Of a DNA stretch of 28,869 bases, positions 14,967 to 22,701 are shown one piece after another (position 1 is the stretch's first letter; every line of letters begins with the position of its first letter). Under the pieces are notes generated by a model. The model searched no databases. It saw only the letters and a list, made by a program, of their open reading frames with translations, and was not told where the DNA came from. This DNA comes from Bacillota bacterium. Its GTDB lineage: Bacteria; Bacillota; Clostridia; Christensenellales; Aristaeellaceae. Location: the NCBI GenBank assembly GCA_023402355.1, contig JAEXCG010000022.1, positions 1-28,869 on the forward strand, written 5' to 3'. Made by a program: the position numbers and the translations under genes.

Positions 14967-14978
14967 GAACAAATGTTC
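14967..14978 (-). promoter_or_regulatory. LexA-like (SOS box) palindrome at the start of the membrane-protein transcript
   Basis: GAACAAATGTTC, arms GAACA and TGTTC around AA. It fits the Firmicutes LexA core GAAC-N4-GTTC. The -10 box of the minus-strand promoter is at 14986-14991, so the site would cover roughly +1 to +13, a normal repressor place. Confidence 0.45.
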
Positions 14979-14985
14979 TACTAAG

Positions 14986-15014
14986 AGTATAGCATAATGC
15001 AGGAAGACCGTAAA
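14986..15014 (-). promoter_or_regulatory. Promoter of the membrane-protein gene
   Basis: Minus strand TTTACG (15014-15009), 17-nt spacer, TATACT (14991-14986). Confidence 0.6.
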
Positions 15015-15035
15015 GGGCGGCAGGCGAAATTTTCC

Positions 15036-15064
15036 TTGACATGCGCGCCGCCCGGACATATAAT
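15036..15064 (+). promoter_or_regulatory. mntP promoter (consensus)
   Basis: TTGACA (15036-15041), exactly 17 nt, TATAAT (15059-15064): a full match to the vegetative sigma consensus. Transcription would start near 15071, just before the riboswitch. Confidence 0.88.
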
Positions 15065-15082
15065 ATACAAATCAATCATTCC

Positions 15083-15176
15083 TGAGCTATGCGGGAGTAG
15101 TCGGCGCGGCGGCGCGGCGGGGTCAACATACTGGCGGGCTTGCCCGTCTGGCTTTGCCTGAAACGACGAGACGCTT
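15083..15176 (+). promoter_or_regulatory. yybP-ykoY manganese riboswitch
   Basis: The two conserved loop regions of the family are seen: GCGGGAGTAG (15091-15100) and, later, GTCAACATACTGGC (15122-15135) followed by GCCTGAAACGACGAGACGC (15156-15174). A GC-rich variable helix (GGCGCGGCGGCGCGGCGG) lies between. The family binds Mn2+ and switches expression on. Its place directly before mntP, a manganese exporter, fits exactly. The P1 helix is short here and its full extent could not be drawn with confidence. Confidence 0.92.
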
Positions 15177-15226
15177 GAAACGGATGAAGAGGAGGCTTCC
15201 TCTGTCCGTTTCGGGCGTCTTTCTTT
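15170..15226 (+). terminator. Expression-platform terminator of the Mn riboswitch
   Basis: A long stem: GACGC, GAAACGGA and AGAGGA (15170-15193) pair with TCCTCT, TCCGTTTC and GCGTC (15198-15219) around loop GGCT, followed by TTTCTTT. Its 5' arm uses the last bases of the aptamer (GACGC, 15170-15174), so Mn2+-stabilised aptamer folding would block the terminator and allow mntP expression. Confidence 0.9.
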
Positions 15227-15273
15227 GTCCCGCGCGACATAGGCTTTCATAGACAGGGACAGGAGGAAACGAA

Positions 15274-15840
15274 ATGAGCACGACGATGCTGCTCCTGACG
15301 GCGGTGGCGCTCTCCATGGACGCGCTGGCCGTATCGATCTCCAACGGCATGACGATTCACGACCTGAAGGCGCGCGACGCGCTGAAGACAGGCTTCTTCT
15401 TCGGCGCGTTTCAGGCGCTGATGCCCGCTATCGGCTGGCTGGCCGGGACGAGTATCCGGGACATGATCGTCTCCGTGGATCACTGGGTGGCGTTTGGGCT
15501 GCTGGCGGTCATCGGCGGCAAGATGATCTGGGATACGTTTCACGAGCAGGAGGACGACTGCGTCGCCAACCCGACGGACACGCGCGTGCTGCTCATCATG
15601 GCCGTCGCGACGAGCATCGACGCGCTGGCCGTAGGCATCAGCCTCGCGATGGAGCAGGTCGCCATCGTGCCGGCGGCGCTGACCATCGGCCTCGTCACGT
15701 TTTCGCTTTCCGCGCTGGGCGTGCTGCTGGGCAAGAAGCTGGGCGAAACCTGTCAAAAGCGCGCCGGGCTGATCGGCGGCATCATCCTCATCCTGATCGG
15801 CCTCAAAATCCTGATCGAGCACATCGCACAGGGCGTATGA
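15274..15840 (+). CDS. mntP: Manganese efflux pump MntP
   Basis: 188 aa, six membrane segments arranged as two inverted halves, each opening with the family motif: SMDALAVSISNG (residues 14-25) and SIDALAVGISLA (about 111-122). The buried Asp of each motif is needed for Mn2+ export in the family. ATG at 15274 is 7 nt after AGGAGG. Under control of the Mn2+ riboswitch upstream, giving export when Mn2+ is high. Ends 2 bp from the convergent Cys-rich gene, leaving no room for a separate terminator between them. Confidence 0.96.
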   Translation: MSTTMLLLTAVALSMDALAVSISNGMTIHDLKARDALKTGFFFGAFQALMPAIGWLAGTSIRDMIVSVDHWVAFGLLAVIGGKMIWDTFHEQEDDCVANPTDTRVLLIMAVATSIDALAVGISLAMEQVAIVPAALTIGLVTFSLSALGVLLGKKLGETCQKRAGLIGGIILILIGLKILIEHIAQGV

Positions 15841-15842
15841 GC

Positions 15843-16328
15843 TTAAAGCGAGCAGGCGCGGTAGAGATTCACGAGGTAGGCGCGGTACCCCTCGTCCGCC
15901 CAGAGCAGCGCATAGGCCTCCTGGCCCGCCCGGACAAAGGCCCCTGAAAGCCCCTTGAGCCCGTAATCGTAAAGGGGGCAAAGCGCGTGCGCGCGGGCGT
16001 CCAGGCACACGGTAAAGCGTTCTTCCCCCGCGCGGCAAAAGAGCGGGAACAGGCGGCAGGCGAGCGGGCGCTCCGCCCGCGGGCAGGTTCCCGCGCAGGT
16101 GAGCAGCAGCGCCCTCCTCCCGCCGAGGTCATAGGAAAGCGGCGTCACGCGGGCCCAGGCGGCAGACTCATAAAACGCTTCCTCGCCGGGAAAGAGCAGC
16201 ATGCCGCGCTCGTCCGCCTGATCGCCCTGGCAGCATGCGTGCGCGCATAGACGCCCGCAGTCCGCCAGCAGAGGCGTCACGCCCTCCAAAAGGTCACGGG
16301 CCTTCACGAGGACTTCTTTTGAATACAT
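15843..16328 (-). CDS. Cysteine-rich protein resembling the YkgJ metal-cluster family
   Basis: 161 aa with eleven cysteines. Groups seen: CGRLCAHACC (about residues 24-33), CAGTCPRAERPLACRLFPLFC (about 77-97), and single Cys later (CLDARAHALC). The RP..CR.FP pattern is that of YkgJ-like cysteine cluster proteins, thought to bind zinc or an Fe-S cluster; no activity is proven. ATG at 16328 has AAAGGAT 8 nt upstream. It has its own promoter and overlaps no gene, but ends tail-to-tail 2 bp from mntP. Confidence 0.7.
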   Translation of the reverse strand: MYSKEVLVKARDLLEGVTPLLADCGRLCAHACCQGDQADERGMLLFPGEEAFYESAAWARVTPLSYDLGGRRALLLTCAGTCPRAERPLACRLFPLFCRAGEERFTVCLDARAHALCPLYDYGLKGLSGAFVRAGQEAYALLWADEGYRAYLVNLYRACSL

Positions 16329-16343
16329 AAGCTTTCATCCTTT

Positions 16344-16361
16344 GGGGCAGGGCCCCTTTTT
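16344..16361 (+). terminator. Short hairpin with T-run between the divergent Cys-rich and methyltransferase genes
   Basis: GGGGC (16344-16348), loop AGG, GCCCC (16352-16356), then five T. On the plus strand it could stop readthrough from mntP; on the minus strand it forms a leader hairpin just before the Cys-rich gene's ribosome site. Confidence 0.45.
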
Positions 16362-16368
16362 GTTTGCG

Positions 16369-16397
16369 CCTATACGATTCGCCGCTCGCCGATGCAA
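16369..16397 (-). promoter_or_regulatory. Promoter of the Cys-rich gene
   Basis: Minus strand TTGCAT (16397-16392), 17-nt spacer, TATAGG (16374-16369). Confidence 0.5.
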
Positions 16398-16410
16398 ACC
16401 CTTTATCCTC

Positions 16411-16439
16411 TTGCACCCTTTGCGCACGTCATGTATAAT
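16411..16439 (+). promoter_or_regulatory. Promoter of the methyltransferase-trmD operon
   Basis: TTGCAC (16411-16416), 17-nt spacer, TATAAT (16434-16439). The leader would be only about 20 nt before the GTG at 16466. Confidence 0.75.
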
Positions 16440-16465
16440 AAAAGGAAACGTAAGGGGGGAGCACC

Positions 16466-17713
16466 GTGCAGTTATGTCAGCATGCGTGCACCAAAGAGGT
16501 GCATTTGGGCAGCGGGGCGGGCGGCCTGCTGCTGCAGCGCAGCTTGCCGGACTGCGTGGACGAGCTGCTGCGGCGGTTCGGCGGCCAGGTGCAGATGATC
16601 TACATCGACCCGCCCTTCAACACGGGCCAGCGCTTCGACATGAAGATGCGCGTGGGCGAGGAAGACTGGAAGCGTTCCCGCGCGCGCCTGACGCTGCAGG
16701 CCTACGACGACCGCTGGCCGAGCGTTGAGGAATACCTTTCCATGATGCGAAGCGCCCTCACGCTCGCGCGGGAGCTGCTGCGCGACGAGGGCACGATCTT
16801 TTTGCACATCGATTCGCGCATGCACGCGCGCCTTCGCCTGATGATGGACGAAATCTTCGGCCCGCAGAACTTCCTGAATGAGATCATCTGGGCCTATCAG
16901 AGCGGGGGGCGGGCGCTCAACCACTTTTCCCGCAAGCACGACATCATCCTCTTTTATAGAAAGAGCCGCCTGTACTACTTCAACATCCGCTCGGTGCCCG
17001 TGCCGCGCGCGGAAAACCGCTCCAACCACATGCGCCGCTGCGTGGATGCCGACGGGCGGACCTACCGCACCATCCGCTCCGGGGGCAAGGAATACGTCTA
17101 TTACGACGACGAACCCGCTTACCCCGGCGACGTATGGGACGACGTGAGCCATCTGCAGCAAAAGGACCCGCAGCGGACGGGCTACGACACGCAAAAACCC
17201 GTCAAGCTGCTGGAGCGCATCGTCCTTTGCGCGTCCAGGCCGGGCGATCTGGTCTGCGACCTGTTCTGCGGCTCCGGCACGACGCTGGTCGCCGCGGCGC
17301 AGAACGGCCGGCGCTTTCTCGGCGTCGATCAAAGCGTGACCGCGCAGGCCGTCGCGCGAAAACGGCTGCTCGGACGCAAGCTGGAAATCGAGACGCAGGC
17401 CCAGCGCGTGAACGCGCAGGTCTCATCTACGCTGACGCCGGGCATCGGTTTTTACACGGTGCAGCTATGCACGTACGCGCTCGAAGCGGAGCTGGGCGAG
17501 TTTGACGGCCTCGACGCGGTGGATCAATGGTCTGCGGGCTTCCTGCGCGAGGGCGCGTTTCACGCCTATGCCAACGCGGTGCGCAGCAAGCAGAGCCCCC
17601 GCCTCGCGCAGACGCTGGAGATTCCCGTGCTCTCCGGCACGCCGTGCATCGAGACGGTGGACGTGCTGGGGCGGCGCGCGTTTTACTGCTTTACCGAAAC
17701 ATCGGGTCAATGA
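16466..17713 (+). CDS. Orphan site-specific DNA methyltransferase (beta-class, N6-adenine or N4-cytosine)
   Basis: 415 aa. The catalytic motif IV DPPFNTG (residues 48-54) comes before the SAM-binding motif I DLFCGSGTT (265-273), with TQKP (242-245) just ahead of it; this order marks the beta class, which includes type III Mod subunits and solitary methylases. The stretch between (about 95-235) probably holds the target recognition part. Residues after 300 form an extra C-terminal region I do not recognise. Start GTG 16466 follows a purine run AAGGGGGGAG only 4 nt away. No restriction endonuclease gene is nearby. It is the first gene of a tight unit with the protein at 17724 and trmD, so a role other than DNA defence is possible. 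It modifies DNA by family; target sequence unknown. Confidence 0.85.
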   Translation: MQLCQHACTKEVHLGSGAGGLLLQRSLPDCVDELLRRFGGQVQMIYIDPPFNTGQRFDMKMRVGEEDWKRSRARLTLQAYDDRWPSVEEYLSMMRSALTLARELLRDEGTIFLHIDSRMHARLRLMMDEIFGPQNFLNEIIWAYQSGGRALNHFSRKHDIILFYRKSRLYYFNIRSVPVPRAENRSNHMRRCVDADGRTYRTIRSGGKEYVYYDDEPAYPGDVWDDVSHLQQKDPQRTGYDTQKPVKLLERIVLCASRPGDLVCDLFCGSGTTLVAAAQNGRRFLGVDQSVTAQAVARKRLLGRKLEIETQAQRVNAQVSSTLTPGIGFYTVQLCTYALEAELGEFDGLDAVDQWSAGFLREGAFHAYANAVRSKQSPRLAQTLEIPVLSGTPCIETVDVLGRRAFYCFTETSGQ

Positions 17714-17723
17714 GGAGACGCAA

Positions 17724-18311
17724 ATGAACAACGGATACACACAATACATCCTGCGGCTGATCGCCGCGCAGGGGGCGCTGGCCTCCGTTTACACGGACCC
17801 GCGCGACCCGGACGGCTTTTGCGCGGGCTTTGTGGAGTGCGTCAGCAGCCGGCACCTGCTGATGGCGGAGGTGACGCCCTGGGGCAAGCTGGACGGCTGG
17901 TGCCTGCGGCGCACGACGGACGTATATCAGGTGCTCTCGGGCGAGGAATACGAGCAGCGCCTTGCGATGCTCCTCTCCCACTATCACCAGCAGCACGTGA
18001 CGTTCTTTGAGGCGCCTCTGGTCGAGGAGGACGACATCCTGCAGCGCGCGCTTCAAAGCTGCAAGGAGAAGCAGCGCGTCGTCAGCGTGCTGATCGCGGA
18101 CGAGATGATCACCGGGCGCGTGACCGAACTCAACGACCTGCGGGTCACGCTGCGCCTGATGGACTTTTTCGGCCGTCCGGCGGAGGAAGAGACGCTGCCG
18201 CTGCGCGACGTCGAGGTGCTGTCCATCGACACGGAGGAAGAGCGCATGTACGAGCTGCTGGAGCGGCTGGATGCGCAGCGTCCCCAGATCCTGCCCCCGG
18301 AGGAAAGATGA
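17724..18311 (+). CDS. Unknown protein with two short beta-barrel-like repeats
   Basis: 195 aa from ATG 17724, 6 nt after GAGGAG; begins 10 bp after the methyltransferase and its stop overlaps the trmD start (ATGA). No known family recognised. Two similar halves are visible: about residues 20-80 (VYTDPRDPDGFCAGFVECV, LLMAEVTPWGKLDGW) and 115-175 (VVSVLIADEMITGRVTELND, VTLRLMDFFGRP). Each looks like a strand-rich unit with the rhythm of Sm-like or PRC-barrel folds, followed by an acidic helix. An RNA-binding or adaptor role would suit the link to trmD, but that is a guess. Confidence 0.7.
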   Translation: MNNGYTQYILRLIAAQGALASVYTDPRDPDGFCAGFVECVSSRHLLMAEVTPWGKLDGWCLRRTTDVYQVLSGEEYEQRLAMLLSHYHQQHVTFFEAPLVEEDDILQRALQSCKEKQRVVSVLIADEMITGRVTELNDLRVTLRLMDFFGRPAEEETLPLRDVEVLSIDTEEERMYELLERLDAQRPQILPPEER

Positions 18312-19111
18312 AGATCAAGATTTTGACGATATTCCCCGAGATGTTTGCGCCGGTGCTCGGCGCGAGCATGCTGGGGCGCGCGCAGGATAACGGCCTCCTC
18401 TCCTTTGAGGTGATCGACATCCGCCCTTTTTCCGAGCGCAAGCACAAGAATACGGACGACGACCCCTTCGGAGGCGGCGCGGGCATGGTGATGCTGGCGC
18501 AGCCCATCGTGGACGCGATGCGTTTCGCGATGGGGGAGGACTTTCACGGACGGCGTATCTACATGTCCCCGCGCGGCCAGACGCTGACGCAGCGCAAGGT
18601 GGAGGAGCTCGCGAAGGAGGAGACGCTGATCCTGCTCTGCGGTCATTACGAGGGCGTGGACCAGCGGGCGATCGACCTGTGCATCGACGAGGAGCTGTCC
18701 ATCGGGGATTACGTGCTCACGGGCGGCGAACTCGCGGCCATGGTGGTGGCGGACAGCGTGGCCCGGCTGATCCCCGGCGTGCTCGGGTGCGAGGAGAGCG
18801 CGCAGACGGAGTCCTTTTCCTCCGGACTGCTCGAATACCCGCAGTACACGCGCCCCCGGGTCTTCGAGGGGCTGGAGGTGCCGGAGGTGCTGCTGGGCGG
18901 CAACCACGCGCTGATCGAGGACTGGCGCTTTGAGCAGGCACTTCGCATTACGCTGGAAAGGCGGCCCGAAATGCTGCGGGGGCTTTCGATGGACAAGCGC
19001 CAGCGCAAAATTTACGACCGCGTGATGGCGTCCAGGAAGCGCTTCTTGGACGATCAGAGCGACAAATCAGCGATTATCCCTTCTGATGAAGCGGGGAATC
19101 GCATATACTAA
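18308..19111 (+). CDS. trmD: tRNA (guanine37-N1)-methyltransferase TrmD
   Basis: 267 aa. TrmD places the m1G37 mark next to the anticodon using SAM, guarding the reading frame. Motifs seen: MKIKILTIFPEMF start, FGGGAGMV (the trefoil-knot entry), LLCGHYEGVD and SIGDYVLTGGE that line the SAM pocket, and the C-terminal PPYTRP-like region as YPQYTRPRVFEG. Length is a little over the usual 240-250 because of the C-terminal tail. It is joined by a 4-bp ATGA overlap to the unknown gene. The common neighbours rpsP, rimM and rplS are absent from this side, which is unusual. Confidence 0.97.
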   Translation: MKIKILTIFPEMFAPVLGASMLGRAQDNGLLSFEVIDIRPFSERKHKNTDDDPFGGGAGMVMLAQPIVDAMRFAMGEDFHGRRIYMSPRGQTLTQRKVEELAKEETLILLCGHYEGVDQRAIDLCIDEELSIGDYVLTGGELAAMVVADSVARLIPGVLGCEESAQTESFSSGLLEYPQYTRPRVFEGLEVPEVLLGGNHALIEDWRFEQALRITLERRPEMLRGLSMDKRQRKIYDRVMASRKRFLDDQSDKSAIIPSDEAGNRIY

Positions 19112-19138
19112 AGCAAACAAAAGAGGAGGTCTTGTGGT

Positions 19139-19687
19139 ATGTGGGGCGAAGGAAAGAAAGCGAAGGGCGCCTTCATCGGGCTGTCCGTCGGGTATATCGT
19201 GCTGGGGCTGGTGCTGCTGCTCTGGCCGCAGATATCCATGAACATCATCTGTTACGTGCTGGGCGCGGCGGCGGTCGCGCTGGGCGCGATCAAGCTGTGG
19301 CGTTACTTCACGGCGGACGGGCTGGAGCTCATCTTCATGGACATGTCCACCGGTGTGGTCGCGCTGCTGATCGGCCTGGTGCTGCTCATCAAGCCCGCGC
19401 TGCTGCTGGGCCTCATCCCGATCATCCTGGGCGTGATGATCGCGGTGGACGGCACGGCGCGCGTTCGCACCGCGCTGGACCTTCGCACGGTGGGCTACAG
19501 CAACTGGGTGATCGAGCTGATCCTCGCGATCGTGTCGGTCGCGCTGGGAATCCTGCTGATCGTAAACCCGATGTTCTCCCTGGGGCTTGCGACCGCCTTC
19601 ATCGGCGCGGCGCTGTGCGTGGACGGCATCATCAACTTGTGGGACGTCTTCTACATCTCCCGCCAGCTTAAAAAGCTGCGGGGCTGA
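19139..19687 (+). CDS. DUF308/HdeD-like membrane protein
   Basis: 182 aa with six hydrophobic segments in three pairs, for example FIGLSVGYIVLGLVLLLWP, VALLIGLVLLIKPALLLGL and LAIVSVALGILLIVNPMF. The repeated glycine-rich pairs separated by a short charged turn (WRYF, DGTARVRTALDL) are typical of the DUF308 family, to which the acid-stress protein HdeD belongs; function of the family is poorly known. ATG at 19139 is 8 nt after GAGGAGGT. A TATACT at 19104-19109 inside the trmD end may give it its own promoter; otherwise it is the last gene of the trmD operon. Ends at a strong bidirectional terminator. Confidence 0.85.
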   Translation: MWGEGKKAKGAFIGLSVGYIVLGLVLLLWPQISMNIICYVLGAAAVALGAIKLWRYFTADGLELIFMDMSTGVVALLIGLVLLIKPALLLGLIPIILGVMIAVDGTARVRTALDLRTVGYSNWVIELILAIVSVALGILLIVNPMFSLGLATAFIGAALCVDGIINLWDVFYISRQLKKLRG

Positions 19688-19699
19688 CGGACAAATGAA

Positions 19700-19737
19700 A
19701 AATTCGGGCGGCTGAATCATCAGCCGTCCGAATTTTT
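19700..19737. terminator. Bidirectional terminator between the DUF308 and cupin genes
   Basis: A 16-bp stem with one G-U pair (19700-19715 with 19720-19735) around loop ATCA. On both strands it is followed by a T run, so it serves the convergent DUF308 (plus) and lsrR-lsrK-cupin (minus) transcripts. Confidence 0.92.
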
Positions 19738-19765
19738 ATGCGATTGAAGATTTCGTAAAGCGCGC

Positions 19766-20116
19766 TCAGTAGGTGTAGTTCTCCACCTCGACCTTGTCGG
19801 GATCGGTGTAGGGGGCGAGGGTTGAGATCATCTTCATCGGCGCGTTTGAACTATTCTTGACGTAGTGGATTTCGCCCGGCTCGATGTGGATGAGCTGGCC
19901 GGGCCTCAGGTGGTTGACGACGCCGTCCACCACGATGTCCACTTCCCCCTCCAGGACGAAGAAGTTTTCCTCCATGACGTTGTGATAGTGCGCCTTGAAA
20001 TCCTGACCGGCCTGAAACTGAACCAGCGCGAAGTTGCTGCGCGGTCCCTTCATCAGATATTTGGGGCCGCTGTCCCCAAAGCGGTATTCCCGCTCGTTTT
20101 CATCGATGATAAACAT
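19766..20116 (-). CDS. Small single-domain cupin in the lsrRK operon
   Basis: 116 aa from ATG 20116, with AAGGAG 8 nt upstream; a longer open frame reaches into lsrK but lacks a ribosome site. Cupin motif 1 is HYHNVMEENFFVLEGEVDI (metal ligands expected at the two His and the Glu); motif 2 is PGQLIHIEPGEIHYV with a final His. So a metal-binding beta-barrel, cytosolic, no signal peptide. It starts 23 bp after lsrK and is the last gene of lsrR-lsrK-cupin. In enteric bacteria the AI-2 breakdown step before LsrF is done by LsrG, which is absent here; this cupin may act on phospho-AI-2 or its products in LsrG's place. That is inference from position. Confidence 0.82.
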   Translation of the reverse strand: MFIIDENEREYRFGDSGPKYLMKGPRSNFALVQFQAGQDFKAHYHNVMEENFFVLEGEVDIVVDGVVNHLRPGQLIHIEPGEIHYVKNSSNAPMKMISTLAPYTDPDKVEVENYTY

Positions 20117-20139
20117 ATCCTTTTCTCCTTTCCGTTGTC

Positions 20140-21705
20140 TCAAACGCCCGGAGCCGCCCACAGAAAGCGCGTCACGCGCTCGTCCGCCAAGCGAAGCTGC
20201 GCGGCGTACATCTTGCGCCAGGTATCGTACATTTGCAGGTAAACGCGGTGGTTTTCCTCGTTCGGCGTAAAGACGCGATCCCACTTGACCAGTCTTCGCG
20301 CCGCCGCGGAAAGGTCGTCGTAGACGCCCACGCCGTAGCCTGCAAGGATCGCGGCGCCCAACGCGGTCGCTTCCTTGACGACGGGCACCTTTACCGGCAC
20401 GCCCAGCACGTCCGAGACGATCTGGCACCACAGCGCGCTCTTGGAGGCGCCGCCCGCGAAGACGATTTCCGTGGGCATGCCGCCGGTCGCCTCGCGCACG
20501 AGCTCCATGTGGCCGCGGGTCACCATCGCGGTGTTCTCCATGATCGCCCTGTAGAAGGTGTAGCGGTTAAAGCGCGCAGGGTCGAAGTCAAAGTTGGTGA
20601 ACGTGGGGGCGGCGTGACGCCAGGAGATGTAGTTCATGACGTCCGAAAACGCGCACATCATGCCGTAGCAGCCCGCGGGGATTTTCTCCGCCTCGTCGTT
20701 CATCACGTCGTAGGTGTCGCGGCCCGTCGCCTTGGCGATTTCGCGCTCCGGCCCGCAGAACGCGTCCCGATACCAGCGCATGACGAGGCCGGGCTTGAAG
20801 GCCAGCGCCTCGTACTGCCAGACGCCCGGCACGGCGTGGCAGTTGACGCGCACGCGGCAAGCGGGATCGGTCTGTCCGCTCGTGGTGTTGTACTCGTACT
20901 GCCAGAAGCTGCCGCCGAAGACGGCCGCCTGCCCCGCGTCCACGACGCCCACGCCCACGCAGCCCAACTGCGCGTCGCCGCCGCCGGCGACGACGGGCGT
21001 GAGCGCTGCGAGCCCCGTCGCGTCGGCGCCCGCCTCGCTGACCGCGCCCACGACGCTGCCGCACTCGTACACGGGCGGGAAGATGCCCGTCTTGAGGCCT
21101 ACGCGCGCGGCGATTTCCTCGTCCCACGCGCGCTTTTGTAAGTCGAAGATGCCCGTCGTGCAGCCGTTGGAGGGCTCGGTGGACAGGACGCCCGTGAGCT
21201 TGTAGATCAGCCAGTCGTTGAACATCGTGACGTAGGCCGTCTTTTCGTACACGTCCGGCATCTTGTTCTTGACCCACAGGATGCGGGGCAGCGCGCCCAG
21301 CGCGTAGGTCTGGCCGGATTTTTTGTAGAGCTCCTTTTCGAGCTGCGGGTCCCTTTTGACGAGCTCTGCGACCTCGTCGTCGCTGCGCGCATCGACGTTG
21401 GCGCAGGCCCAGATTTCGCTGCCGGCCGCGTCGTAGAGCACGATTCCCTCGCGCATGCAGGTCGTGCTGACCGCGGCGATGCTCGCGGGATCGACGCCGC
21501 TTTGTTCGATGACGCCCCGGATGCAGGCGCGCGCGAGCTCCCAGTTGTGCGTCCAGTCGAAGTCCATGCTGCCGGGATAGCGCGGGTCCTCCTTGTGTTC
21601 CCATTCCTTTTGAACACAGCCAATCTGAACGCCCTCTGTGTTGAACAGAACGGCCCGGACGCTGCCGGTGCCCGCGTCCACGGCCATCAGGTGACGCATT
21701 GACAT
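20140..21705 (-). CDS. lsrK: Autoinducer-2 kinase LsrK
   Basis: 521 aa, FGGY-family sugar kinase. ATG at 21705 follows GGAAGGAA by 6 nt. The ATP-site start MAVDAGTGSVRAV (Asp10) and many stretches match what I know of enteric LsrK: MREGIVLYDAAG, IWACANVDAR, GGGDAQLGCVGVGVV, GLVMRWYRDAFCGPE, FAGGASKSALWCQI and VVKEATALGAAI. Length equals the family. LsrK phosphorylates the linear form of AI-2 (DPD) at C5 in the cytosol, trapping it and making the inducer of LsrR. It lies 33 bp after lsrR and 23 bp before the cupin gene. Confidence 0.95.
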   Translation of the reverse strand: MSMRHLMAVDAGTGSVRAVLFNTEGVQIGCVQKEWEHKEDPRYPGSMDFDWTHNWELARACIRGVIEQSGVDPASIAAVSTTCMREGIVLYDAAGSEIWACANVDARSDDEVAELVKRDPQLEKELYKKSGQTYALGALPRILWVKNKMPDVYEKTAYVTMFNDWLIYKLTGVLSTEPSNGCTTGIFDLQKRAWDEEIAARVGLKTGIFPPVYECGSVVGAVSEAGADATGLAALTPVVAGGGDAQLGCVGVGVVDAGQAAVFGGSFWQYEYNTTSGQTDPACRVRVNCHAVPGVWQYEALAFKPGLVMRWYRDAFCGPEREIAKATGRDTYDVMNDEAEKIPAGCYGMMCAFSDVMNYISWRHAAPTFTNFDFDPARFNRYTFYRAIMENTAMVTRGHMELVREATGGMPTEIVFAGGASKSALWCQIVSDVLGVPVKVPVVKEATALGAAILAGYGVGVYDDLSAAARRLVKWDRVFTPNEENHRVYLQMYDTWRKMYAAQLRLADERVTRFLWAAPGV

Positions 21706-21738
21706 AGAGCATTCCTTCCTTTCCTGATGATGCAAAAC

Positions 21739-22677
21739 TTACAGCGAAGCGCAGGGGGGCTCTTCGCTGACGAGTTGCGAGGCGGTCTGCTCATCCGTGA
21801 TGAGCACGTCGAGATAGCCCCCGCGCAGCACGGCGCGGATGGCCTCGACCTTGTGCGGCCCCGCGGCGACGCCGATGACGCTCTTCAGCTCGCGCAGGGT
21901 GGAAAGCGGCGTGGAGATCAGGCGGTTTTCCAACTGGGTCTGAACGAGGTTGCCGTCCCGGTCGATGAAGTGGCTGAGCACGTCGCCCACCGCGCCGTTC
22001 ATCGTGAGGTAGAGGATGTCGTTGTGGCTGAGAATGCCGGAACGGATGACGGTCGCGCTCTCGTGCGTCGAACCGATGCCGACGACCGTGAGCTGCGAAA
22101 GGCCGATCATCCGGCTGATTTCCACGATGGAGGCCTCCTGCCGGATGGCGTCCGCCATCTCCTTGTTGCTCACCAGCAGCGGCGCTGGCATCAGGTAGAG
22201 CTTGGCGTTAAAGACGTTGGAGCGCGTGTTGGGCAGGTAATAACTCACCCCTCCCGTGAGCGAGACGCAGGTGAGGGGCGTCTCCGCCATCATCGCCAGG
22301 TGATTGAGCACGCGCCCCGGCGTGTCGCCGTAACCCATGTTGATACAGGCGTTTTCCGGAAGGCGGTCCGCGATGTACATCGCGGCGGCCTTGGCGATGC
22401 TCTCGTTGAGCTCGGTCGTCTCGGGGTTGCTCGGGACGACGAATACGTCCTTTAAGCGGTAGCGGTCGATCAGCGCGCGCTCCAGCTCCATGCGGCCGAT
22501 TCCGTCCGAGCGGAGCCGAAACTGAATGATGCCGCACTGACGCGCGCGGTCCAGCAGCTTGATGACGCGCATTCGGCTGATGCCCATCAGGTCTGCGATG
22601 GTCTGCTGGGTCAGGTTCTCAAAAAAATAGTACCAGGCCGCCTTGACCATCAGCGATTCTTCGTAGTTCATCCGCAT
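21739..22677 (-). CDS. lsrR: LsrR-type AI-2-responsive repressor (SorC/DeoR family)
   Basis: 312 aa. Start is ATG 22677 or the second in-frame ATG at 22671; the upstream purines AAGGGCAGG fit either. The frame stays open far upstream but would cover both promoters. N-terminal helix-turn-helix LTQQTIADLMGISRMRVIKLLDRA (about residues 23-46), then the SorC sugar-binding domain with the pocket motifs INMGYGDTPGRVL, VSLTGGVSYYLP, MPAPL, GIGSTHESATVIRSG and GAVGD. By family it represses both lsr arms until it binds phospho-AI-2. It is first in its own operon and diverges from lsrA, so it can control both from one region. Confidence 0.9.
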   Translation of the reverse strand: MRMNYEESLMVKAAWYYFFENLTQQTIADLMGISRMRVIKLLDRARQCGIIQFRLRSDGIGRMELERALIDRYRLKDVFVVPSNPETTELNESIAKAAAMYIADRLPENACINMGYGDTPGRVLNHLAMMAETPLTCVSLTGGVSYYLPNTRSNVFNAKLYLMPAPLLVSNKEMADAIRQEASIVEISRMIGLSQLTVVGIGSTHESATVIRSGILSHNDILYLTMNGAVGDVLSHFIDRDGNLVQTQLENRLISTPLSTLRELKSVIGVAAGPHKVEAIRAVLRGGYLDVLITDEQTASQLVSEEPPCASL

Positions 22678-22701
22678 CCTGCCCTTATCGTGGGAAGACA
22701 A

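Noticed and set aside
20117..20431. Longer version of the cupin gene reaching into lsrK
   Set aside because: The extra part overlaps lsrK coding sequence in another frame and lacks a ribosome site; ATG 20116 has AAGGAG at good spacing.
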